From: Flavobacteriales bacterium
GTDB taxonomy: Bacteria; Bacteroidota; Bacteroidia; Flavobacteriales_E; Vicingaceae
NCBI GenBank assembly: GCA_016763135.1
Contig: JAESUI010000311.1
Span: 1 to 5,592 of the forward strand
Direction of reading: 5' to 3'
Length of the DNA stretch: 5,592 nucleotides
Every line of letters begins with the position of its first letter. The first letter of the stretch is position 1. Below the pieces are notes generated by a model. It saw nothing but the letters and a program-made list of their open reading frames with translations. It made no database searches and was not told the DNA's origin. The position numbers and the translations under genes were made by a program. Below, one piece after another: positions 1 to 5,358 of the stretch.

Positions 1-1
1 T

Positions 2-343
2 GACCCCGAAAAGAGGGACAAGCGCTGGGCGCAGTGGCTCGCAAACTGGAAAATGCTCCTCAACAGCGCCTGTGACGTGAATGCGACTTCGCCCCGAACC
101 AGTGAGGAAATATCGAGGCAGATGAAGCTCGTCAACCCAAAATACATTTGGCGAGAGTGGTTTGTTATGCCGGCTTATCAGCAAGCAAGTGCGGGAAATT
201 ACGCTCTAATTCGAGAACTGCAGGACGTGATGACACAGCCATATGCAGAACAGTCGAAGGAAGTGGAGGATAAATACTATAGGTTGAAACCGCCTGAGTT
301 CTTTGAGGTGGGTGGATTGTCCCATCTTAGTTGCTCGTCGTGA
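2..343 (+). CDS. selO: Protein adenylyltransferase SelO, C-terminal part (5' end outside window)
   Basis: The frame is open from the left edge and gives 113 residues before the TGA stop. SelO proteins (UPF0061/YdiU) have a pseudokinase fold with inverted ATP binding and transfer AMP to Ser/Thr/Tyr of target proteins, with a role in redox stress. The catalytic core is outside the window; only the conserved C-terminal tail is visible. Recognisable pieces are the NPKYIWREW block, which matches the family NPKY-x-x-R motif, the block ending in KPPEFFEVGG, and the extreme C-terminus HLSCSS. The Cys sits three residues from the end, where animal SelO carries selenocysteine and E. coli SelO has the Cys of a regulatory disulfide; here it is encoded by TGC at 332-334. 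The IS remnant lies just downstream, but the intact CSS terminus shows the gene was not truncated by it. The tail looks like the longer SelO type rather than the short E. coli form. Confidence 0.93.
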   Translation, partial: DPEKRDKRWAQWLANWKMLLNSACDVNATSPRTSEEISRQMKLVNPKYIWREWFVMPAYQQASAGNYALIRELQDVMTQPYAEQSKEVEDKYYRLKPPEFFEVGGLSHLSCSS

Positions 344-416
344 TTGTTTGGGCTTAAAAAAGTAGTGCCAGAAACAACTTAATAGTGAACAACGTTAAAG
401 GTGACAGATTTATTTA

Positions 417-672
417 AACTATCAGTAATTACTAAAAGACCATAAGCTAGTTTGTAGTATGAGTCGCAAAGGTGAGTGTTTGAATAATGCAGTAACCGAG
501 AGTTTATTTGGAACGTTAAAGCCAGAATTAGTTAATCACCAAGGCTATCGAAGCAGAGCTGAAGCAGAGCTTGTTTGAATACTTAGAAGTGTTTTACAAT
601 CAGAGAAGACTGCACTCTTATCTGGGCTATGTCAGTCCAGCAAAATATGAGAGGAAATATGCCCCTCACTAA
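417..672 (+). pseudogene. IS3-family transposase orfB, C-terminal fragment, frameshifted
   Basis: Translation in the frame of position 459 gives YQ-stop-LLKDHKLVCSMSRKGECLNNA, then VTESLFGTLKPELVNHQ and YRSRAEAELV before a TGA at 576. The frame of position 559 then continues with SLFEYLEVFYNQRRLHSYLG and ends YERKYAPH at the TAA at 670-672. This matches the end of the IS3-family DDE integrase domain: the SMSRKG block, the catalytic Glu in the TESLF motif, and the FEYLEVFYNQRRLHS-LGY-SPA-YE tail. The two catalytic Asp residues lie in the missing upstream part. Lesions seen are a TAA at 426-428 and a frame change near 560-575. Relative to the spacing I recall for the family (R-x-EAKQSLFEY), about 5 bases are missing there. 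A GAC AGA at 403-408 might be a relic of the DRG motif. The gene is dead. Confidence 0.85.
550..571. repeat. 11-bp perfect tandem duplication at the transposase frameshift
   Basis: GAAGCAGAGCT occurs twice back to back (550-560 and 561-571). It lies exactly where the transposase reading frame breaks, so replication slippage is a plausible cause of the lesion. Removing one copy does not restore the frame, so a simple 11-bp duplication is not the whole explanation. Confidence 0.7.
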
Positions 673-762
673 ATCATTGCGGTTTCTGGAAGGAAGCTCA
701 TATTTATTTAAAAACACAGGACATTATTACCTCAAAAAATATATCAGCCCCTATTTACGGTC

Positions 763-1422
763 ATGCCAATGAACACATTCCGAACTAAACCATCGAGAAC
801 ACAATTGATCGCTGCCTTGGCTTCTAACGACTCTTCAATGCGGCTGAAGGCCGCACTCGCAATTGGCTCCAATCCCGAACAAGGCCTGGTCGATATACTC
901 GTAAGTAGATGTGCAATTGAGCCGGATTTTTTCGTACGCGACATGCTCACTTGGGCGTTGATACGTTTCCCGGCCGAGGTAACCGTTCCCAAATTGTTAG
1001 CGGAACTGCATTGCAAGTGCGCTCAAGCCCGAAGCCAAGCACTTCATACACTATCAAAGATTAAGGACACCAGTACTTGGCCCGCGATTACTCGCTCCTT
1101 GCTACATGATTCCAATGATGAAGTTGCCCAAAGTGCTTGGCGAACCGCAGTAGTCCTTGTGCCCAGCGGACAAGAGAAGGGTCTGGCCGATGAACTTGCG
1201 ACACAATTTGGTCGCGGTAGCAGAGATATGCAGCTCAGCTTAAGCCTCGCTATTGTTGCACTTGGAGAAGAAGCGATCGAATCGATTATTGAAGCAGCGA
1301 TAGCAAGTGATAACCCTGGCGTCAAGGCACATGGGCGCACTACACTGCTGCTACTGCACGATTCGGACTCTGGTTTTCAATACGCCGTCGATCAAGTAAA
1401 ACGTATTTTCGCACCCACTTAG
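763..1422 (+). CDS. HEAT-repeat domain protein
   Basis: The product is a 219-residue, all-helical, soluble protein with no signal peptide or membrane segment. It consists of about five to six HEAT/PBS-lyase-like helical pairs: roughly residues 12-45, 46-76, 77-107, 108-140 and 150-215. Typical signatures are RLKAALAIGSNP (27-38), the strongly conserved-looking EPDFFVRDMLTWALIRFP (53-70), QARSQALHTLSKI (88-100) and DEVAQSAWRTAVVLVP (119-134). HEAT solenoids are scaffolds for protein or nucleic-acid binding and have no catalytic site. From memory, close relatives in other bacteria are often encoded beside a MerR-type regulator; none is visible here, so the gene looks like an orphan. Start choice is uncertain: ATG 763 and ATG 769 are both possible, and neither has a clear Shine-Dalgarno sequence. 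The upstream 60 bases are AT-rich and border the IS scar. The biochemical role is unknown. Confidence 0.85.
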   Translation: MPMNTFRTKPSRTQLIAALASNDSSMRLKAALAIGSNPEQGLVDILVSRCAIEPDFFVRDMLTWALIRFPAEVTVPKLLAELHCKCAQARSQALHTLSKIKDTSTWPAITRSLLHDSNDEVAQSAWRTAVVLVPSGQEKGLADELATQFGRGSRDMQLSLSLAIVALGEEAIESIIEAAIASDNPGVKAHGRTTLLLLHDSDSGFQYAVDQVKRIFAPT

Positions 1423-1450
1423 CACTAGATTCACTGCTCCACACTAGCGC

Positions 1451-1479
1451 CTGACTAGACAATGCAATATATACATAAT
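1451..1479 (+). promoter_or_regulatory. Possible sigma-70 promoter for the EamA transporter gene
   Basis: A -35-like CTGACT (1451-1456; 4 of 6 against TTGACA) is followed after 17 bases by a -10-like CATAAT (1474-1479; 5 of 6 against TATAAT). Transcription would begin near 1486, downstream of the ATG at 1462 but upstream of the TTG at 1558. This agrees with the shorter transporter start. The -10 hexamer overlaps the ACATAAT discussed as a possible attC-type core, so the two readings compete. Confidence 0.38.
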
Positions 1480-1539
1480 GTCGAGATGTTTGCGCAGGAC
1501 AAGCAGCTTAACCGGACGCCTACTGCTGTAGCGTTATGT
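1473..1539 (+). other. Possible degenerate attC-like recombination site
   Basis: ACATAATGT (1473-1481) and GCGTTATGT (1531-1539) can pair over nine positions if two G-T wobbles are allowed. They enclose a 67-bp element, within the usual attC size range. The right motif GTTATGT fits the integron core consensus GTTRRRY at six of seven positions, and the left ACATAAT fits RYYYAAC at five of seven. The next gene starts 18 bases after the right core, as in cassettes. Inner stems are weak: GCAGC and GCTGT around 1504-1528. Matches this loose are expected by chance in a spacer this long, so this is suggestive only. Confidence 0.3.
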
Positions 1540-1544
1540 TCTCT

Positions 1545-1552
1545 AGGAAGAG
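1545..1552 (+). promoter_or_regulatory. Ribosome binding site that selects the TTG start of the transporter
   Basis: AGGAAGAG lies 5 bases upstream of TTG 1558, in a purine-rich stretch. It is the best Shine-Dalgarno match near this gene. The upstream in-frame ATG at 1462 has no comparable signal, and using it would add 32 residues that do not look like transporter sequence. Confidence 0.55.
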
Positions 1553-1557
1553 AAAAA

Positions 1558-2439
1558 TTGATTACTAATTCTTTAGCAAAAACCAGTGTTCTTACTGGCT
1601 TGGCATTAGTTGCATTTGCTGCAAATTCGGTATTATGCCGCTTGGCATTGGGAAATGAAGCCATTGATGCAGCAAGTTTTACAGTTATACGCTTACTATC
1701 AGGTGCCGCTGTTCTTTTTTTAATCATTAGAATCACTCAGAAAAAGTCTGAGTCTTCTGCAAAGGGTAGCTGGATTGCCAGCCTTATGCTGTTTCTATAC
1801 GCGATTTCATTTTCCTATGCTTACATTTCCTTAGACACAGGAACCGGCGCGCTTATTCTCTTTGGCTCGGTTCAAATAACAATGATTTTACTGTCTCTTA
1901 TTTCTGGTGCTCGGCTACATACTACCGAATGGGCCGGTGTGATCATTGCGTTCGCTGGTTTTGTCTACCTTATTCTGCCGGGTGTAACAACACCATCAAC
2001 TGCCGGCTTCTTACTTATGGCTGTTGCCGGAGTTGCATGGGGAATTTACACCCTGAAAGGTCGCAGCTCGCACAACCCCCTCATGGATACCGCCTATAAT
2101 TTCTTCAGGACCATTCCACTGGTTATACTAGTTAGCTTATTCACATTTAGTCATGCTAATTATTCATCCGAGGGTGTATTGCTGGCTTTATTATCCGGAG
2201 GCATCACATCAGGAGTCGGTTACACTATATGGTATATTGCGCTTGGCGGCCTTTCAGCTACGCAAGCAGCCGTTGTTCAACTGTTAGTCCCAGTAATTGC
2301 CGCTATGGGAGGAGTTATGTTTATGTCCGAAATCATCACCTTACGCCTTACGATTTCAGCGGCTATGGTGCTTGGTGGTGTCTTAATGGTGGTGTTAGGA
2401 AAATATTATTTCACTCAGCATAAACAAGACGCCACATAA
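1558..2439 (+). CDS. EamA-family (drug/metabolite transporter superfamily) permease, TTG start
   Basis: This is a 293-residue inner-membrane transporter of the DMT superfamily, RhaT/EamA type, that probably exports a small metabolite or drug; the substrate cannot be read from sequence. Two tandem EamA domains of five helices each are visible. Approximate membrane segments are 9-29, 39-58, 72-91, 97-116, 124-140, 147-165, 184-200, 206-228, 235-256 and 263-284. Family landmarks are ANSVLCRLAL (22-31), the first-repeat FTVIRLLSGA (41-50) and, in the second repeat, GYTIWYIALGGLSATQAAVV (221-240) followed by QLLVPVIAA and a conserved glutamate at 258 (FMSEIIT). The frame is also open from an ATG at 1462 (325 residues). 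TTG 1558 is preferred because it follows a good ribosome binding site, gives the normal family length and places the first helix near the N-terminus. The stop codon lies inside an attC-like motif. The neighbours are unrelated single genes on the same strand. Confidence 0.92.
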   Translation: MITNSLAKTSVLTGLALVAFAANSVLCRLALGNEAIDAASFTVIRLLSGAAVLFLIIRITQKKSESSAKGSWIASLMLFLYAISFSYAYISLDTGTGALILFGSVQITMILLSLISGARLHTTEWAGVIIAFAGFVYLILPGVTTPSTAGFLLMAVAGVAWGIYTLKGRSSHNPLMDTAYNFFRTIPLVILVSLFTFSHANYSSEGVLLALLSGGITSGVGYTIWYIALGGLSATQAAVVQLLVPVIAAMGGVMFMSEIITLRLTISAAMVLGGVLMVVLGKYYFTQHKQDAT

Positions 2440-2499
2440 TAATTCGTTCAATATTAACGGCGAGAATAAGCGCGCCGACAATCAATTGAAACGCTATTT
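2434..2499 (+). other. attC-like imperfect palindrome overlapping the transporter stop codon
   Basis: The segment starts with ACATAAT, whose TAA is the stop codon of the transporter. It continues TAATAATTCGTTCAA (2437-2451), which differs at one base from the left half of the aadA-type attC as I remember it (TAACAATTCGTTCAA). Nested inverted repeats follow: TTCAAT (2447-2452) with ATTGAA (2485-2490), and inside it CGGCG (2458-2462) with CGCCG (2473-2477). The 66-bp length fits attC sites. The right core would be GCTATTT at 2493-2499, which breaks the invariant GTT, so the site looks decayed or cassette-derived rather than clearly functional. A plain hairpin or weak terminator-like structure is the alternative. 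Confidence 0.42.
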
Positions 2500-2553
2500 T
2501 TCAATGGAATGAGCTTACCCCGATAAATATTGCGATGAAGATAGGAAAATAAA

Positions 2554-3138
2554 ATGAGTGACAGTTGGGATGATTATGCAGAGGATTGGGATGCTAACTC
2601 AGATGTCATTGACTATGCTCAGAAAGCATTCGATTCCTTATGCCCTGTCATCGACCTAGATGGTTTAAGAGTATTAGATTTTGGCTGTGGTACGGGACTT
2701 CTAACCGAAAAAATCGCCACGCTGGCCGCCACTGTCTTGGCCATTGACTCCTCGTCGAAGATGATTGAGGTATTAAGTGATAAACGCTTAACAAATGTCA
2801 ATGTGCTCGCTTATGACATCACTGATAAAGCCCATGGAGCTAAGCCTATTCTGGCAGCTGAGTTCGACTTAATCGTTGCTTCTTCAGTTTTTTCCTTTGT
2901 TCCAAATTATGAGCAAACCCTAACCGTGTTAAAGTCACTCTTAAAACCCTCTGGCCTTTTAGTTCAGTGGGATTGGAAAAGCACAGACTCGGCAGCTGAT
3001 TTGGGATTCACTGAAAAGGCAATTCGTGATTGCTGTTCAAACGTTGGTTTTACTCTGGTAGAACTTAACACCGCCTTTTCACAAAGTAGTAAAAGAGGTA
3101 GCACTGACGTAATCATGGCTGTTGCTAAAAACACCTAA
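2554..3138 (+). CDS. Class I SAM-dependent methyltransferase
   Basis: This 194-residue cytoplasmic enzyme has the seven-stranded Rossmann fold of the Methyltransf_11/12/25 group and uses S-adenosylmethionine as methyl donor. The N-terminal SWDDYAEDWD (4-13) is the usual lead-in of small-molecule methyltransferases. Motif I, the SAM-binding glycine loop, is VLDFGCGTGLL (40-50). Motif II with the acidic residue for the SAM ribose is VLAIDSSSKMI (61-71). The motif IV region is FDLIVASSVFSFVPN (104-118), and LLKPSGLLVQWDW (129-141) is the post-motif strand. Length is normal for a minimal, complete enzyme without an extra domain. The acceptor is unknown; nothing here resembles a dedicated ubiquinone, tRNA or DNA methylase. 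AGGA at 2543-2546, seven bases before ATG 2554, supports the start. A 114-bp spacer separates it from the transporter and 128 bp from the next gene, so tight operon coupling is unlikely. Confidence 0.93.
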   Translation: MSDSWDDYAEDWDANSDVIDYAQKAFDSLCPVIDLDGLRVLDFGCGTGLLTEKIATLAATVLAIDSSSKMIEVLSDKRLTNVNVLAYDITDKAHGAKPILAAEFDLIVASSVFSFVPNYEQTLTVLKSLLKPSGLLVQWDWKSTDSAADLGFTEKAIRDCCSNVGFTLVELNTAFSQSSKRGSTDVIMAVAKNT

Positions 3139-3266
3139 TCAGTGACTACTGAAGCAGCTGTTAACTCTGAGGATATGGCACCAAGACGCAGCTGGATTTT
3201 CGCCCTGACTCATCAGCACAGCGAACGCCAAGCAACGCTTAGATATGTACTTCAATAGGCATAACA

Positions 3267-3797
3267 ATGGATATCTTATTAATTATCGACATGCAAGGCG
3301 CGGCATTTGACGCATCTGATAAATTCGATTCTGACGGAGTGGTTAGTCGCATTAATCATCTATCTAAATCTATAAGAGAGAACCAGGGTAAGGTGGTTTT
3401 TATCCAACATGACGGCACTGAAGAAGAAGGCCTTAGCCCTAACACTCCCACTTGGGAGATAGCTGCATCGCTCTTAAAATCTGATGCGGATGCTATCATT
3501 AGGAAAACAACTAACGATGCATTTTGTAATACAGAACTACATAGCTTGCTCACAGCACTTAATCCGAAGAAGTTAATTATCTCTGGCTGGGCCACTGACC
3601 TCTGTGTCGATTCCACTATCCGTTCGGCGGTGAGTCTGGTCTATCATGTGGTGGTTGCATCCGACTGCCATACCGTAAGTAATAGACCTCACCTACGGGC
3701 TGATAAGATCATCGAGCATCACAACTGGGTTTGGCGTAACTTAATTACCTCGGGGAATAGCGTCGAGGTCGCCCCTCAACAGCTCTTGTGTAGATAA
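3267..3797 (+). CDS. Isochorismatase-like cysteine hydrolase
   Basis: This 176-residue protein belongs to the isochorismatase/nicotinamidase superfamily. The catalytic triad is visible: Asp8 in LLIIDMQ, Lys80 in IIRKTTNDAF, and the nucleophile Cys113 in SGWATDLCVDSTIR. The SGWAT stretch before the Cys corresponds to the conserved cis-peptide segment. The SDCHT block (about 136-140) and the HHNWVW segment near 153-158 are also typical of the family. It is a complete single domain of normal length. Members hydrolyse amides or the vinyl ether of isochorismate; without ent, phz or pnc neighbours the substrate cannot be assigned, and plain 'cysteine hydrolase' is the safest name. The start has only a short AGG (3257-3259) at 7 bases. 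The gene stands alone between a methyltransferase and an acetyltransferase on the same strand. Confidence 0.92.
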   Translation: MDILLIIDMQGAAFDASDKFDSDGVVSRINHLSKSIRENQGKVVFIQHDGTEEEGLSPNTPTWEIAASLLKSDADAIIRKTTNDAFCNTELHSLLTALNPKKLIISGWATDLCVDSTIRSAVSLVYHVVVASDCHTVSNRPHLRADKIIEHHNWVWRNLITSGNSVEVAPQQLLCR

Positions 3798-3857
3798 AGA
3801 TAACTACACATTTAACAATCAACTCCACCGAGTACTATCAGGCTACAAGCAATCAGT

Positions 3858-3877
3858 CAGCGCCTCCATACAGCGCT
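3858..3877. repeat. Small hairpin with duplicated CAGCGC upstream of the acetyltransferase
   Basis: AGCGC (3859-3863) and GCGCT (3873-3877) form a 5-bp GC-rich stem with a 9-base loop. CAGCGC is also directly repeated (3858-3863 and 3871-3876). A pyrimidine-rich stretch follows (3881-3895). It could be a weak terminator for the hydrolase gene or part of a degenerate recombination site whose left core would be ATTTAAC at 3810-3816, an exact RYYYAAC. Both readings are weak. Confidence 0.25.
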
Positions 3878-3903
3878 CAGATTCTTCCTCTCCTTGGATT
3901 CAT

Positions 3904-4359
3904 ATGGAAATTAAAATTGATGATTTGAGTGGCCCACAAATACCCGAGCTACTCAATGCACATCTTCGAGACATGGCATTGCACTCTCCGCCCGAGAGTG
4001 TCCATGCCCTGGATTTAGATTCACTGCGCAAGCCCGACATTAGCTTCTGGAGTGCCTGGGAAGGTTCACTATTAGTGGGCTGCGGGGCTCTTAAGGAGCT
4101 TGACGAATTCCACGCAGAGATTAAGTCTATGAAGACGGCGCCTGGCCATCTAAGAAAAGGTATTGCGCAAGAGCTACTCAAACACCTTATCGAAGTCGCT
4201 ATGCAGCGGCGTTATAAACGTTTAAGTTTAGAAACCGGATCGATGGCGGCCTTTGAACCGGCTAGACAACTCTATACAAAATTCCAATTTGACTATTGCC
4301 CACCCTTTGCTGACTATAGCGAAGATCCCTATAGCGTATTTATGAGCAAACTATTGTGA
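3904..4359 (+). CDS. GNAT-family N-acetyltransferase, YsnE-like
   Basis: This 151-residue cytoplasmic enzyme transfers the acetyl group from acetyl-CoA to an amine of an unknown substrate. The sequence closely resembles the Bacillus YsnE-type group as I remember it: SPPESVHALDLDSLRKPDI (28-46), FWSAWEGSLLVGCGALKELD (48-67), EIKSMKTAPGHLRKGIAQEL (72-91), LSLETGSMAAFEPARQLYTK further on, and the C-terminal FADYSEDPYSVFMSKLL. The HLRKGIA stretch is the acetyl-CoA pyrophosphate-binding loop (R-x-G-x-A type), and SMAAFEPARQLY is the motif B helix. YsnE has been linked to indole-acetic acid metabolism in Bacillus, but that cannot be carried over here. The protein is full length for the group. The Shine-Dalgarno is poor (GGA 3896-3898), as for most genes in this run. 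It follows the hydrolase after 106 bp. Confidence 0.92.
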   Translation: MEIKIDDLSGPQIPELLNAHLRDMALHSPPESVHALDLDSLRKPDISFWSAWEGSLLVGCGALKELDEFHAEIKSMKTAPGHLRKGIAQELLKHLIEVAMQRRYKRLSLETGSMAAFEPARQLYTKFQFDYCPPFADYSEDPYSVFMSKLL

Positions 4360-4530
4360 TACCCGCTTTAGAACTACAGCGTTACGAGCACCTAAACCCT
4401 ATATTACATAAATGTCGAAACAATACAGCCCAGCTCCACTGACGTTATATGTCTATTGCGTGCGGTCGGTTCAGTAAGCGTTCGAAAAATTGATTTTTAA
4501 ATCCAGTTACGAAAGCCTTGGAGAAAAATA

Positions 4531-5244
4531 ATGGGTAAAATAACCTTTATGTCTACTAGACTTCGCTGCTGGGCACTAATCAGCATTTTCTCTATTTCTA
4601 TAATGGCAACTGGGCAAGAAATTCACTGTAACCTTACACAGATAAGTTCTGAGTCTATAGCTGGCACATGCACAGGAATTATTCCCCCAACACTTCAATT
4701 ACTTAAGTCTAGTGGTTCAAGCGACGTTATATGGGAAGGTTCTGCCTCTGAGGGTGGCTTGATATGGCCTCTAGATATCGCTGCAATTCAAACTAACACC
4801 AGTGATGCATTGTTGGTACGGTATGAAATGGGGTGGTTTTTCATCGATGATTTTTCCCTTACGGGCTCAACCCCAAAACTAGTATGGAACATGAGCAATA
4901 AAGTAGGCCCATCGGCAGTAGACATTGAAATTTTAAATTTGGCGTTATCAAAATTAAATAATGGCTCTAATTGGAATCGCGCAGATAATCGTAACTGTGC
5001 AGATGACTCGCAATTACTCAGTCTCTACTGCGCATTAACCTATGCCACCACCCAATTAATGGGAAAACCATACCATAGACAACCTGCAATCCAAGTCATA
5101 AGAGAAATAATCGGCGCACGCTGGCCAGAGAGATTTTCTGATCACAGACTTATGGACTTTAACAATAATCAGGCAAGCGATTTTAACGATATAAACATTC
5201 TCTTTAGAGAAGCTCAAGATACGATAGCATCGTTATTGAGGTAA
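4531..5244 (+). CDS. Exported protein of unknown function
   Basis: I do not recognise a firmly named family for these 237 residues. The N-terminus has basic residues (Arg10, Arg12), a hydrophobic core (about 13-26) and a small-residue site ATG before Gln29, giving a probable Sec signal peptide cut after about residue 28; there is no lipobox cysteine. The mature protein has a beta-rich first part (30-125) with Cys33 and Cys47. A helical C-terminal part (128-237) has Cys156 and Cys167. The close cysteine pairs would suit disulfides in the periplasm. The C-terminal part has a characteristic look: W148, SLYCALTYAT (about 164-173), YHRQPA (181-186), then HRLMDFNNN and DFNDINILF. This loosely recalls small proteins with a terminal 'ND' motif such as DUF6197, a guess from memory. 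The start is supported by GGAG at 4520-4523, seven bases upstream; ATG 4549 is an alternative. A 171-bp spacer precedes it, the longest in the run. Confidence 0.82.
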   Translation: MGKITFMSTRLRCWALISIFSISIMATGQEIHCNLTQISSESIAGTCTGIIPPTLQLLKSSGSSDVIWEGSASEGGLIWPLDIAAIQTNTSDALLVRYEMGWFFIDDFSLTGSTPKLVWNMSNKVGPSAVDIEILNLALSKLNNGSNWNRADNRNCADDSQLLSLYCALTYATTQLMGKPYHRQPAIQVIREIIGARWPERFSDHRLMDFNNNQASDFNDINILFREAQDTIASLLR

Positions 5245-5304
5245 TGTGAAATTACTAGCAACGCTGCCTGTAGGTCACATTAACGTCAAGCTATCATCAG
5301 GCGA

Positions 5305-5330
5305 AGCTTTAGCAAAGAATAGCCAAAGCT
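5305..5330. terminator. Hairpin between convergent genes
   Basis: AGCTTTAGC (5305-5313) and GCCAAAGCT (5322-5330) pair at eight of nine positions across an 8-base loop. It sits between the stop codons of the exported protein (5244) and the minus-strand GST (5359), where a two-way terminator would be expected. There is no T-run on either side, so a Rho-independent terminator is not proven. Confidence 0.25.
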
Positions 5331-5358
5331 GCCCAATCAAGAATATTAAAGGATCAAG

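Larger units (their letters stand above)
357..700 (+). mobile_element. Decayed IS3-family insertion sequence remnant
   Basis: This is a scar of an IS3-family element lying between selO and the HEAT-repeat gene. The 3' end of orfB is recognisable by translation (see the pseudogene entry), while orfA and most of orfB are missing. The octamer CCAGAAAC at 368-375 has its reverse complement GTTTCTGG at 682-689. That could mark remains of the left and right terminal inverted repeats with the interior deleted. The right end probably falls near 700 (AAGGAAGCTCA), since IS3 ends close with CA. Boundaries are approximate, no target-site duplication could be identified, and the element cannot transpose on its own. 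Confidence 0.6.

Noticed and set aside
718..745. AGGACA, 16 bases, then TATATC as a promoter for the HEAT-repeat gene
   Set aside because: Both hexamers match only four of six positions in an AT-rich stretch where such matches are common.
1044..1340. Long minus-strand frame antisense to the HEAT-repeat gene
   Set aside because: It is a shadow of a well-supported gene with a clear family signature on the plus strand; the product is low-complexity and unrecognisable.
4441..4733. Direct repeat GACGTTATATG at 4441-4451 and inside the exported-protein gene at 4723-4733
   Set aside because: A few 11-base repeats are expected by chance in 5.6 kb, and the second copy is in coding sequence.
763..5244. 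A coordinated biosynthetic or defence system made of the six plus-strand genes
   Set aside because: There is no shared pathway, no translational coupling, no nuclease, helicase, toxin or synthetase core, and the families are individually generic.
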